64,000 nt of DNA, from positions 1-64,000 of the forward strand of contig JAIXKS010000037.1 of assembly GCA_026928325.1 (NCBI GenBank), in the 5' to 3' direction. Position numbers and translations under genes: made by a program. This document shows, piece after piece, positions 45,947 through 53,073 of the stretch. Position 1 is the first letter of the stretch; every line of letters begins with the position of its first letter. The stretch comes from Chitinophagales bacterium (GTDB taxonomy: Bacteria; Bacteroidota; Bacteroidia; Chitinophagales; Saprospiraceae). The notes under the pieces were generated by a model. That model was not told the DNA's origin. It saw nothing but the letters and a program-made list of their open reading frames with translations, and made no database searches.

Positions 45947-46560
45947 ATAGAAAATATTTTTTTATAATTTCTTAAAATGGACTTCAAACCTTTCTCGGAT
46001 ATGATTCCAAAAATGTGATATTTGATGATTTCTTTAAACAACAATGCTTTGTCAAATTCTGCGGCTGGAAATAAGTCCTGATCCACGATCGCGGATGTTT
46101 TATGAACATATAATTTAGCGATAACCCTAGGATCAAAATCAGAACGATACAACATTTCTTGCTGACCTCTGACCAAATTATTATATATCCGTTGCTCTAC
46201 AAGGGTTTCTTGGTAAGTTTCGATCAATTTCCAACTTTGAGGATGATACTTTTGTAAATCATAAATAATGGATGGACTCATGTGCGCAATATAATTAAGT
46301 AAATACATACTTAACTGCAACATTTCGTCAATGGCATCTTTCGACAAACGCACCACTTCAGTCAATTCCTCCTCACTCTTCGCTAAATGTTGGCTCAATA
46401 CGAGATTTATTAATTCTGACTTGCTCTCTATAATCTCATATATCGTCTTCTTTGATACGCCCATATTTCGACAAATATCTTCCATGCTGATGCTCTTTAT
46501 TCCATATTTAAAGAACATCTCCTTGGCGGCTTGTATCAATTTATCCTTTACATCCATCAT
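45943..46560 (-). CDS. TetR/AcrR-family transcriptional regulator of the efflux operon
   Basis: 205 residues with an N-terminal helix-turn-helix (KEMFFKYGIKSISMEDICRNMGVSKKTIYEII, residues ~13-45) and a helical ligand-binding domain. It is the first gene of the operon tetR-tolC-adaptor-RND-pdxH and overlaps tolC by 4 nt. By analogy with AcrR-type regulators it probably represses its own operon until a pump substrate binds. Two adjacent ATGs occur. The -7 box ends one base before the first, so the second ATG, at 46557, may be the true start on a leaderless mRNA. Confidence 0.88.
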   Translation of the reverse strand: MMDVKDKLIQAAKEMFFKYGIKSISMEDICRNMGVSKKTIYEIIESKSELINLVLSQHLAKSEEELTEVVRLSKDAIDEMLQLSMYLLNYIAHMSPSIIYDLQKYHPQSWKLIETYQETLVEQRIYNNLVRGQQEMLYRSDFDPRVIAKLYVHKTSAIVDQDLFPAAEFDKALLFKEIIKYHIFGIISEKGLKSILRNYKKIFSI

Positions 46561-46561
46561 G

Positions 46562-46569
46562 CAAATATA
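46562..46569 (-). promoter_or_regulatory. -7 promoter box of the efflux operon, abutting the start codon
   Basis: Minus strand TATATTTG, consensus match, followed by one C and then ATGATG. The transcript start is expected within the first or second ATG. Confidence 0.55.
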
Positions 46570-46575
46570 AACTCA

Positions 46576-46603
46576 GGAAACTATTTAATGGTTTAAAGTT
46601 TCC
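46576..46603. promoter_or_regulatory. Candidate operator of the TetR-type regulator
   Basis: Inverted repeat GGAAACT (46576-46582) and AGTTTCC (46597-46603), 14 bp apart, placed between the -7 box and the -33 region of the efflux operon promoter, where repressor binding would block polymerase. Only one such site was seen. Confidence 0.35.
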
Positions 46604-46678
46604 GTAGTTTATAAAATCATTAACAATTGGAAAATAGGCAGATTGAGATGCATGTAGTAAACGGCTAAATTTTGAAGC

Positions 46679-46827
46679 TAGTACTCTGTCTAAATAATGG
46701 AAGTTATTTTTTTTTTTAAGATCAAGGCAAAAAACGCAGGCATAGTGGTAACAATGGTGCGTATTTTTAACGATGAGATTTGAAAAAAAACGACATTTCA
46801 TTAATATTTTTTGTTGACAGAGTACTA
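46679..46827 (+). mobile_element. MITE-like element, copy 1 (149 bp)
   Basis: Ends are the inverted repeats TAGTACTCTGTC and GACAGAGTACTA. The interior shares with the copies at 48049 and 63711 the block AGATCAAGGCAAAAAACGC, the dyad-containing GCAGGCATAGTGGTAAC and the right-hand ACGATGAGATTTGAAAAA / ACATTTCATTAA. The two halves are partly complementary, so the element can fold into a long imperfect hairpin. It has no coding capacity of its own. The terminal TA would fit TA target duplication as in IS630/mariner elements, but a TA at the tip of the repeat cannot be told apart from one. Its right end forms the stop codon of the neighbouring acetyltransferase-like gene. Confidence 0.8.
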
Positions 46828-48021
46828 GGATTTAAATGGATGCCGCATCATATATTTGTTTTCCGGATTGATGATACTAATTAAGGCATCCAATGATTTA
46901 TTCATGATCGGATTGGCGTGTTTGACAAATAAATATAAGTCCTCAGGTGCTGCACCTACCGTTGATTTAATTTCGATGGCTGTTCGCGAAAAATCAATTT
47001 TCTTCATTTTCCGTTCAATACCCTCGCCTATGATATCTAATAACATATTGAGGTACAATTTATATCTCAGATTATCGTCGGGACTATATCCTAAAAAATG
47101 TGCGTTCAAAGTGTCATGATTAATGATTACACTGTAAAAAGCGACCATCTTATCATCTAACCAATAAGCATTAAATTCGATACTGTTACCAAGAGCGAGT
47201 TTGAGATTTTCGAAGTAATGCGGTTGAAGGAGAAAAGCATTAAATCCCGCTTGATCGGATATATTTTTATATAGATTAAAGATAACATCTCGATGAGCGA
47301 CAAGGTCTTCATAGGTCAGGATTTTCCTTTCTAATTCTCGTCCTAATTCAAAGGCCTTATTGGCCCGAACCCGATATTTAGACCGAAGTTCTGATAGATA
47401 ATCTCCCATGGTATTCCAATGTGACCTAAGCAAAAAAACCATTTTAGGTTGTACTTTAAATTTTGTATAACCATATTGATTTTTTTTCTTTTCAGGGATT
47501 TGCGGCTCGAAAACATCCTTAATGAGCATCAATTCCACTACTATCCCTTCCTTTTCGAGGTTATTTTTAACCACATCCATCGCCTTAGAAACGATTAAAA
47601 ACATTTCCTCAGGAGTCTCGACCTGCCTAAAATCCACACCATAAGGCCCGGTAACCAATAGATTTCCACAAATGAGGGTTTGATACTGAATAGACTTTAC
47701 GATGGCGTTTCGCAATGGAAGAATAGCCTTTTGAACACGTGAGACCTTCTCAGCATCTTGGATGCGAAGATTTTCCGAAAGCCTTACATATTTCAACTGA
47801 AAATACAAAAATACAACCTTTCCGTCATTTTTATCTACTCGAACATAAATCGGACGAATACCATCTGGAATATACCGTTCTACGACCTTCAAAAAAGCTT
47901 CACCAAACAATATATCATCTTCTTTCGAATGTCGAATCCATTCGGAAGCGACTTCATTAAATTGATGAAATACTGAAAATTTGTAATTTGACATTGAATG
48001 TTCTAGAACGTTAATTGGCAT
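46825..48021 (-). CDS. GNAT / FemAB-like acyltransferase domain protein, bracketed by MITE copies
   Basis: A 398-residue soluble protein whose C-terminal half (~200-385) has the GNAT-like pattern seen in BioF2/FemAB-type transferases (RVRANKAFELGRELERKI, NAYWLDDKMVAFYSVIIN, NAHFLGYSPDDNLRYKLY, IDFSRTAIEIKSTVGA). These enzymes move acyl or aminoacyl groups to small molecules or cell-wall precursors; the substrate is unknown. The start may be at 48021 or at the ATG at 47994 (MSNYKFSVF). MITE copy 1 abuts the 3' end and provides the TAG stop; MITE copy 2 ends 28 nt upstream of the start. The C-terminus RHPFKS may therefore be slightly altered from the ancestral one. No own promoter was recognised. 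Confidence 0.7.
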   Translation of the reverse strand: MPINVLEHSMSNYKFSVFHQFNEVASEWIRHSKEDDILFGEAFLKVVERYIPDGIRPIYVRVDKNDGKVVFLYFQLKYVRLSENLRIQDAEKVSRVQKAILPLRNAIVKSIQYQTLICGNLLVTGPYGVDFRQVETPEEMFLIVSKAMDVVKNNLEKEGIVVELMLIKDVFEPQIPEKKKNQYGYTKFKVQPKMVFLLRSHWNTMGDYLSELRSKYRVRANKAFELGRELERKILTYEDLVAHRDVIFNLYKNISDQAGFNAFLLQPHYFENLKLALGNSIEFNAYWLDDKMVAFYSVIINHDTLNAHFLGYSPDDNLRYKLYLNMLLDIIGEGIERKMKKIDFSRTAIEIKSTVGAAPEDLYLFVKHANPIMNKSLDALISIINPENKYMMRHPFKS

Positions 48022-48048
48022 TAAAAATTAAAGTATAAACACGAAAGT

Positions 48049-48195
48049 TAGTGCTTTGTCTATATAATGGAAGATATTTTTTTAAGATCAAGGCAAAAAA
48101 CGCAGGCATAGTGGTAACTATGACGAGTATTTTCAACGATGAGATTTGAAAAAATAACGACATTTCATTAAGATTTTTTTATTGACAGAGCACTA
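48049..48195 (+). mobile_element. MITE-like element, copy 2 (147 bp)
   Basis: Same orientation and layout as copy 1, with ends TAGTGCTTTGTC and GACAGAGCACTA and the shared interior (AGATCAAGGCAAAAAACGC, then CATAGTGGTAACTATG, a perfect 6-bp dyad). It lies between the start of the acetyltransferase-like gene and the FMN reductase gene. The rest of that gap (48196-48393) is AT-rich with no recognisable promoter box. Confidence 0.8.
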
Positions 48196-48393
48196 GGCTA
48201 TAAATACCGTAAATAAGGTCAAATTGTAATACGCCGTTTCATGATGTTTAAAAACTCATGTATTGATACAAATATTTATTGCAATTGGTTTTATTTATTG
48301 GCTAGTATTTTATGCATTATACCTAAACAAATACGATACAACGACGTTATAAAGAGGCTATTGTGAAGCATTAGACTTAAAACCAAAAGAATC

Positions 48394-48960
48394 ATGAAAA
48401 CAAACATTAAAGTAATAACTTCGACCACACGAGAAGGGCGAACGGGCATTTATATTGCGAATTGGATAACTTTAGTGTTGGAGGATAGACCTGAATGGAA
48501 CGTCGAATTATTAGATTTAGCAACTATCAACCTGCCGCTCATGGACGAACCTAATCATCCTAGATTACAACAATACACCCATGAACATACGAAGCATTGG
48601 AGTCAGAAGATTCAAGATGGGGATGCTTATATTATCGTCTTAGGAGAATACAATTATGGTTTTCCGGCACCTATAAAGAATGCCTTAGACTATTTATTTT
48701 TAGAGTGGAAGTACAAACCGGTAGGTTTTGTGAGTTATGGCGGCATATCTGCGGGACTTCGTTCCACCCAAATGCTCAAGCAAGTTGTAACCACGCTTGG
48801 AATGATGCCAATTCCTGAACAAGTCAATATTCCCTTTCATGCCAATTTCATTGATGAAAATAAGGTATTCAATCCAGATGAGGCCATCATAAGAAGTGCA
48901 AACACGATGTTAGAACAACTTCATAAATGGGCGATTGCTCTAAACACGTTAAGAAAGTAA
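48394..48960 (+). CDS. NAD(P)H-dependent FMN reductase family protein
   Basis: A 188-residue flavodoxin-like protein. The FMN phosphate loop is at the N-terminus (ITSTTREGRTGIYIANW), and the characteristic flavin loop GEYNYGFPAPIKNALDYLF is around residues 88-106, followed by VGFVSYGGISAGLRSTQ. Members reduce FMN, quinones or azo compounds with NAD(P)H; the natural substrate here is not evident. It is one of the few rightward genes in this half of the window and converges with the MFS gene. Confidence 0.88.
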   Translation: MKTNIKVITSTTREGRTGIYIANWITLVLEDRPEWNVELLDLATINLPLMDEPNHPRLQQYTHEHTKHWSQKIQDGDAYIIVLGEYNYGFPAPIKNALDYLFLEWKYKPVGFVSYGGISAGLRSTQMLKQVVTTLGMMPIPEQVNIPFHANFIDENKVFNPDEAIIRSANTMLEQLHKWAIALNTLRK

Positions 48961-49006
48961 GCAAAATAGGCATCGCTAAGTGACGGATGATGGTGGTTCG
49001 TATGAC

Positions 49007-50206
49007 TTATATTGAAGGCTTATACACATCAACCATGGTATTCTTTGTTGCTGGCATTCCCGTTAAAAAGATGATTATTGGTAAGAAAATCAATAGAGTT
49101 AGTGGTATTTCCCAAGACCCTAACACCTGAAACAACCAACCAAACAATGGAGGAAAGCACCCGGCAATAAAATATCCAATGGCCTGTGCCATACCGGATA
49201 AACCGGCCGATATTTCAACTGTTGTGGCACGAATGGCAAAAAAGACGGTTGCAAGTGAAAAAATCAAGCCTACCGAAACACCAGATAAGACACAGGCTAA
49301 TACAATAAACTCCAATTTCCAGAAAAGAATTAAAAGTACGCCTGACATCATCATTAAGGATCCTGCTACGATCATCCATTTCTGAAAAATCGGCTTCGCA
49401 GCCAATAAAGAGCCCAAAAACAAGGCTGGCACTTGACTGAACTGTACATAAAACAACATCCATCCTGCTCGGGAAGCCGACATACCCCAATCCTGAAGGA
49501 TAGCAGGAAGCCATGCGACAAATACATAGTAGAGCACTGATTGCATACCCATAAATATTGATATCTGCCATGCTAACTTTGACTTCCATACGCCAATTTG
49601 TATGCCTCCCTTATGGGTATGGCTTCCAGCAGGTATTCGATATTTATAAATATATAACCAAATCGGAATTGTAACTATCGTCAAAACAACCCAAAAACCA
49701 AGTGCACCACGCCAACTTCCATCATAAACCCTACTTAATTGGCTACTAAAACCAACTGCCAAAGCGGAAGATATGTTGATAAAAGCCAGATAAAACGCCG
49801 TCATCAAGCCGATATGATTTTCAAAGTATTTTTTAATAAATGGCGGTACCAATACGTTGGCGATGGTTATACCTATACCCATGATGATAGAACCCACAAA
49901 CAAGGCCGTAGCTCCTCCAGATACACGAGCTAAGATGCCGACTCCTGTCAAAATCACGGAATAAATCATGGCTGCTTCTAGCCCTATCCGATACGCTAGT
50001 TTGGGTATAAATATAGAACCAATAGCGAAACACAATAAAGGAATCGTAGTTATCAATCCAATAAAAAACGGAGAAAGATGTAAAGATGCTATAATACTAG
50101 GTGTAACCGGACCAACGATGACGATAGGAGCGCGAAGATTGGCAGCAATCAGTAGGATTCCGATTAGAAAAAATAAAACTGTCCAATTTTTATGCTTGGT
50201 TATCAT
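49007..50206 (-). CDS. Major facilitator superfamily transporter (CynX/NimT-like)
   Basis: A 399-residue inner membrane protein with about 12 hydrophobic helices in two halves, beginning WTVLFFLIGILLIAANLRAP. The start LRAPIVIVGPVTPSI is typical of the CynX/NimT group (cyanate, 2-nitroimidazole or other organic anion transport or efflux). IGLEAAMIYSVILTGVGILARV corresponds to the loop 2-3 region. The transported compound cannot be assigned. It lies 97 nt downstream of the pseudouridine-synthase-like gene in the same direction. Confidence 0.85.
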   Translation of the reverse strand: MITKHKNWTVLFFLIGILLIAANLRAPIVIVGPVTPSIIASLHLSPFFIGLITTIPLLCFAIGSIFIPKLAYRIGLEAAMIYSVILTGVGILARVSGGATALFVGSIIMGIGITIANVLVPPFIKKYFENHIGLMTAFYLAFINISSALAVGFSSQLSRVYDGSWRGALGFWVVLTIVTIPIWLYIYKYRIPAGSHTHKGGIQIGVWKSKLAWQISIFMGMQSVLYYVFVAWLPAILQDWGMSASRAGWMLFYVQFSQVPALFLGSLLAAKPIFQKWMIVAGSLMMMSGVLLILFWKLEFIVLACVLSGVSVGLIFSLATVFFAIRATTVEISAGLSGMAQAIGYFIAGCFPPLFGWLFQVLGSWEIPLTLLIFLPIIIFLTGMPATKNTMVDVYKPSI

Positions 50207-50303
50207 GATTATTTTTGAGGGTTCTACTAACAGAAACGTTGAATGTCATCGTCTTTTAGGTAAAGAAATACCATTTAGCGATAGCTCATAAGAAAATTAT
50301 AAC

Positions 50304-51026
50304 TCAGGTAAAATGTTTAATAAAAACCGTTTCCTTTTCAGACAATGGCCTGCTCCACCCTCTTTTCAGATCTTTTTTTGTGATGCCTCCAAAAAACGTG
50401 CAATCTACTTTGGTCACTTTATATCCTCTAGCCTCAAAATAATCCACAACATCCTGATAGAGGCCTCCTAGCATCTCCACACCTACGATATTATCATGAT
50501 TCGGTTTTGGAACTTGTACGCCCATAATTCTGGCTGCATCCATTTTGGGAGATTCCTCCTTCTCGGTAATTTCAACAGCTTCCCACTTTTTATCCAACGT
50601 AACTTCGTAAACTGTTTTCAGTTTGTGTCCGGAAATCTTTAGTTTTTCAAGAAGGTCGCTATCATCGGTCATGACTACTAAGCCGCAAGTATCCACATCC
50701 GGCGTGCCAACAACAGATAATGATTTAACGGTTTGCTTTTGGATTAATGTTTGTAGTGATGGTAAATCATCTGTTGCTGCTTTTTCAATCGGAATATGCC
50801 ACGGCTTGTTGATGACGTAATACGTATATTCTATTTTCGGTACTACCCTTTTGTTTTTGACGGTAACGACATCATCTGTCCCAACCTCTGTAAATGGTAT
50901 TTTTACCACTTCATCATTAACTTTTACGTGGCCGGCTTTTATCCATTCAGAAGCTTCGTTTCTTCCACATAAGCCAGATTGGGCAATAAACTTATTTAAA
51001 CGTACCTTTTCTTGATCTATGCTCAT
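50304..51026 (-). CDS. RsuA/RluB-like pseudouridine synthase homologue, active site degenerate
   Basis: 240 residues: an N-terminal S4 RNA-binding domain (RLNKFIAQSGLCGRNEASEWI, ~9-55) followed by a pseudouridine-synthase-like domain (YYVINKPWHIP; HKLKTVYEVTLD; GYKVTKVDCTFFGGI). Active enzymes of this family have VGRLDxDTxGLLLLTND with the catalytic Asp. Here the segment is VGTPDVDTCGLVVMTDD, which keeps an Asp (D110) but loses the Gly-Arg-Leu part. The RQIRRM-type segment near the end is replaced by LYQDVVDYF. The protein may be an RNA-binding relic or may use a changed mechanism. It could modify 23S or 16S rRNA if active. Soluble, cytoplasmic. Confidence 0.8.
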   Translation of the reverse strand: MSIDQEKVRLNKFIAQSGLCGRNEASEWIKAGHVKVNDEVVKIPFTEVGTDDVVTVKNKRVVPKIEYTYYVINKPWHIPIEKAATDDLPSLQTLIQKQTVKSLSVVGTPDVDTCGLVVMTDDSDLLEKLKISGHKLKTVYEVTLDKKWEAVEITEKEESPKMDAARIMGVQVPKPNHDNIVGVEMLGGLYQDVVDYFEARGYKVTKVDCTFFGGITKKDLKRGWSRPLSEKETVFIKHFT

Positions 51027-51050
51027 GAGATGATTGTTTCTTTTAGAACT

Positions 51051-52598
51051 TTAAAATGGAATATTTCCATCATCTGAATTCAAATCCATATTAGTATCTA
51101 TATCGAAATTAGGATTCAATTTAGACGGTTTGGTGATCATGATATTAGAGGAAAAAGGATCCGTTTGAAATCCAGTCACCAAATCGTCATTAAACCCAGA
51201 TGCACCCATGTCTTCAAATCGAACAAAGTGAGGCACAAACCTAAGGTTAACCGTACCCAAACTTCCGTTACGGTGCTTGGCAATAATAATCTCTGCAAGG
51301 TCTTTAGGTACTTCAAGATCATCCACACCATAGTAACCCGGTCTATATATAAAAGTAACAATATCTGCATCCTGCTCTATTGCTCCTGATTCTCTTAGGT
51401 CAGACAACTGTGGACGTTTGTCAGAGCCTCCTCTAGTTTCTACGGCTCGCGACAATTGGGACAAGGCGATAATCGGTACATTCAATTCCTTGGCCAATCC
51501 TTTGAGAGCTCTTGAAATGGACGAAATCTCTTGCTCTCTGTTTCCACCGCCCTTACCTATAGGCGCACCTGACATCAACTGTAGATAATCTATGATAATC
51601 ATTTTGATGTCATGATTTTGTTTCAACCGGCGACATTTGGCTCTTAATTCAAAGATATTGATGCCCGGAGTATCATCTATATAAATCGGAACTTGGGACA
51701 ATTTATCGACAGCGGCATGGAGTTTAGCCCATTCACTATCTTCGAGTTGGCCATTTCTCAATTTAGACGAATTAATTTCGGCTTCCATTGAAATCAATCT
51801 CTGTACAAGCTGCACATTCGCCATCTCTAGTGAGAAAAACGCAATAGGATTATTGGCTTCAGCCGCATTTTTGGCTAGAGACAGCGTAAAGGCGGTCTTT
51901 CCCATACCCGGACGAGCTGCCATAATAATCAAGTCGGAAGGTTGCCAGCCATTGGTCATTTTATCCAACTCTGTAAAACCCGTCGTCACACCTGTAACAT
52001 CTGTACCTTTCGAACTAATGGCTTCGATTTCTTTCTGTGCTTTTACAACGAGTGAAGCAAGCTTTTCGTAACCAGTATTCAAGTTTTGGTCGGATATTTC
52101 GTATAGATTTCTTTCAGCTTCATCTAGCAATTCCAATACATCCTTCGTGTCTTCAAAAGCCTCTGATATGGTCTGGGTACTTATTCTGATTAACTCTCTC
52201 TGAATATATTTTTGCGCTATGATCCGAGCGTGAAACTCTATATTAGCGGCAGAACCTACCTTATTGGTCAATTCCATCAGATAGGCAATACCTCCTACCA
52301 TTTCTAATTCGCCTGACTTTTTTAAGCCTTCATGTACCGTTAATAGGTCGATGGGTTGGGACTTTGCAAAAAGTTGGGTCATTAATTCGTAAATCACTTG
52401 ATGTTTTTCAAGATAAAAACTATCCTTCCTGAGGATCTCAATGATGGACGGGAAGCCATCTTTATCTATCATAATCGCACCCAACACGGCTTCCTCCAAT
52501 GGCACAGCTTGAGGTTGCACCTTGCCATAGAGCAAATCCGAATCACCTCTATTATACTTTAATTTATTACTGACTGCCTTGAGTGGAACTTCTGCCAT
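51051..52598 (-). CDS. dnaB: Replicative DNA helicase DnaB
   Basis: Ring helicase that unwinds DNA at the fork and loads primase. From the ATG at 52598 it has 515 residues: an N-terminal helical domain (PQAVPLEEAVLGAIMIDKDG, ~25-125), a linker, and a RecA-like ATPase domain with Walker A ARPGMGKTAF, Walker B region MIIIDYLQLMSG and LSQLSRAVETRG. The tail is acidic and ends SDDGNIPF. The start at 52598 is chosen because the promoter box at 52641-52648 lies downstream of the alternative far-upstream start at 52676. Upstream are two DnaA boxes. Confidence 0.95.
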   Translation of the reverse strand: MAEVPLKAVSNKLKYNRGDSDLLYGKVQPQAVPLEEAVLGAIMIDKDGFPSIIEILRKDSFYLEKHQVIYELMTQLFAKSQPIDLLTVHEGLKKSGELEMVGGIAYLMELTNKVGSAANIEFHARIIAQKYIQRELIRISTQTISEAFEDTKDVLELLDEAERNLYEISDQNLNTGYEKLASLVVKAQKEIEAISSKGTDVTGVTTGFTELDKMTNGWQPSDLIIMAARPGMGKTAFTLSLAKNAAEANNPIAFFSLEMANVQLVQRLISMEAEINSSKLRNGQLEDSEWAKLHAAVDKLSQVPIYIDDTPGINIFELRAKCRRLKQNHDIKMIIIDYLQLMSGAPIGKGGGNREQEISSISRALKGLAKELNVPIIALSQLSRAVETRGGSDKRPQLSDLRESGAIEQDADIVTFIYRPGYYGVDDLEVPKDLAEIIIAKHRNGSLGTVNLRFVPHFVRFEDMGASGFNDDLVTGFQTDPFSSNIMITKPSKLNPNFDIDTNMDLNSDDGNIPF

Positions 52599-52640
52599 TG
52601 TTGAAATTGAGAATTGAATGAATACATTTTTTCGAAGAGA

Positions 52641-52648
52641 CAAAGGTA
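52641..52648 (-). promoter_or_regulatory. -7 promoter box of dnaB
   Basis: Minus strand TACCTTTG, 43 nt before the dnaB ATG at 52598. It fixes the start choice, since a transcript from here could not contain the open-frame extension up to 52676. Confidence 0.55.
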
Positions 52649-52702
52649 ACTCGAATTCTTCATATATAGAAATCACTCATCTTTCTGTGAATGTTGAAAA
52701 GA

Positions 52703-52711
52703 TGTGGATAA
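52703..52711 (-). promoter_or_regulatory. DnaA box 1
   Basis: TGTGGATAA on the plus strand, i.e. TTATCCACA on the minus strand, an exact match to the DnaA consensus. Confidence 0.6.
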
Positions 52712-52723
52712 TACGACCACCTA

Positions 52724-52732
52724 TGTGGATAA
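52724..52732 (-). promoter_or_regulatory. DnaA box 2
   Basis: Second exact TTATCCACA, same orientation, 21 bp (two helical turns) from box 1, so two DnaA molecules could bind on the same face of the DNA. Confidence 0.6.
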
Positions 52733-53073
52733 ATCAACAATAATACATGTGAAAAGATTTCAATATATGCTCAATATTATTCCTCCCAAGAGTATTTTTT
52801 TTAATAATTATCTTCAGAACTTTTATAAGATACTGAAAATCACTCAATAGATATTTTCATTCAGGAAATTTTAAAACTAAATAGGTATATTTGTAACAAT
52901 CGCCATTAAATCGTCAGCATAAAATTGTTAAGGCATAACAAGGCTAAAAAATGTGGAAATTAATTCATATATAAATTTACACTATATATAATTTATAATA
53001 ATATTTTAAATTACCTGCTTGTAATTTGCTAACAACTTGCCAATCAAACTTTTTAATCTATGATTTCGATGGA

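Larger units (their letters stand above)
52599..53073. other. 475-bp AT-rich intergenic region upstream of dnaB: candidate replication origin
   Basis: Holds the dnaB promoter, two perfect DnaA boxes (52703-52711, 52724-52732), a weaker box-like TGTGGAAAT near 52950 and long AT-rich tracts (for example around 52798-52812 and 52965-53010) that could serve as an unwinding region. Genes to the left mostly run left and genes from 56.5 kb onward mostly run right, as expected around an origin. No dnaA gene is present in the window. Confidence 0.4.

Noticed and set aside
46541..46801. 86-codon open frame on the minus strand overlapping MITE copy 1 and the tetR promoter
   Set aside because: It runs through the transposable repeat, the operator and the promoter of the efflux operon, and has no protein-like features.
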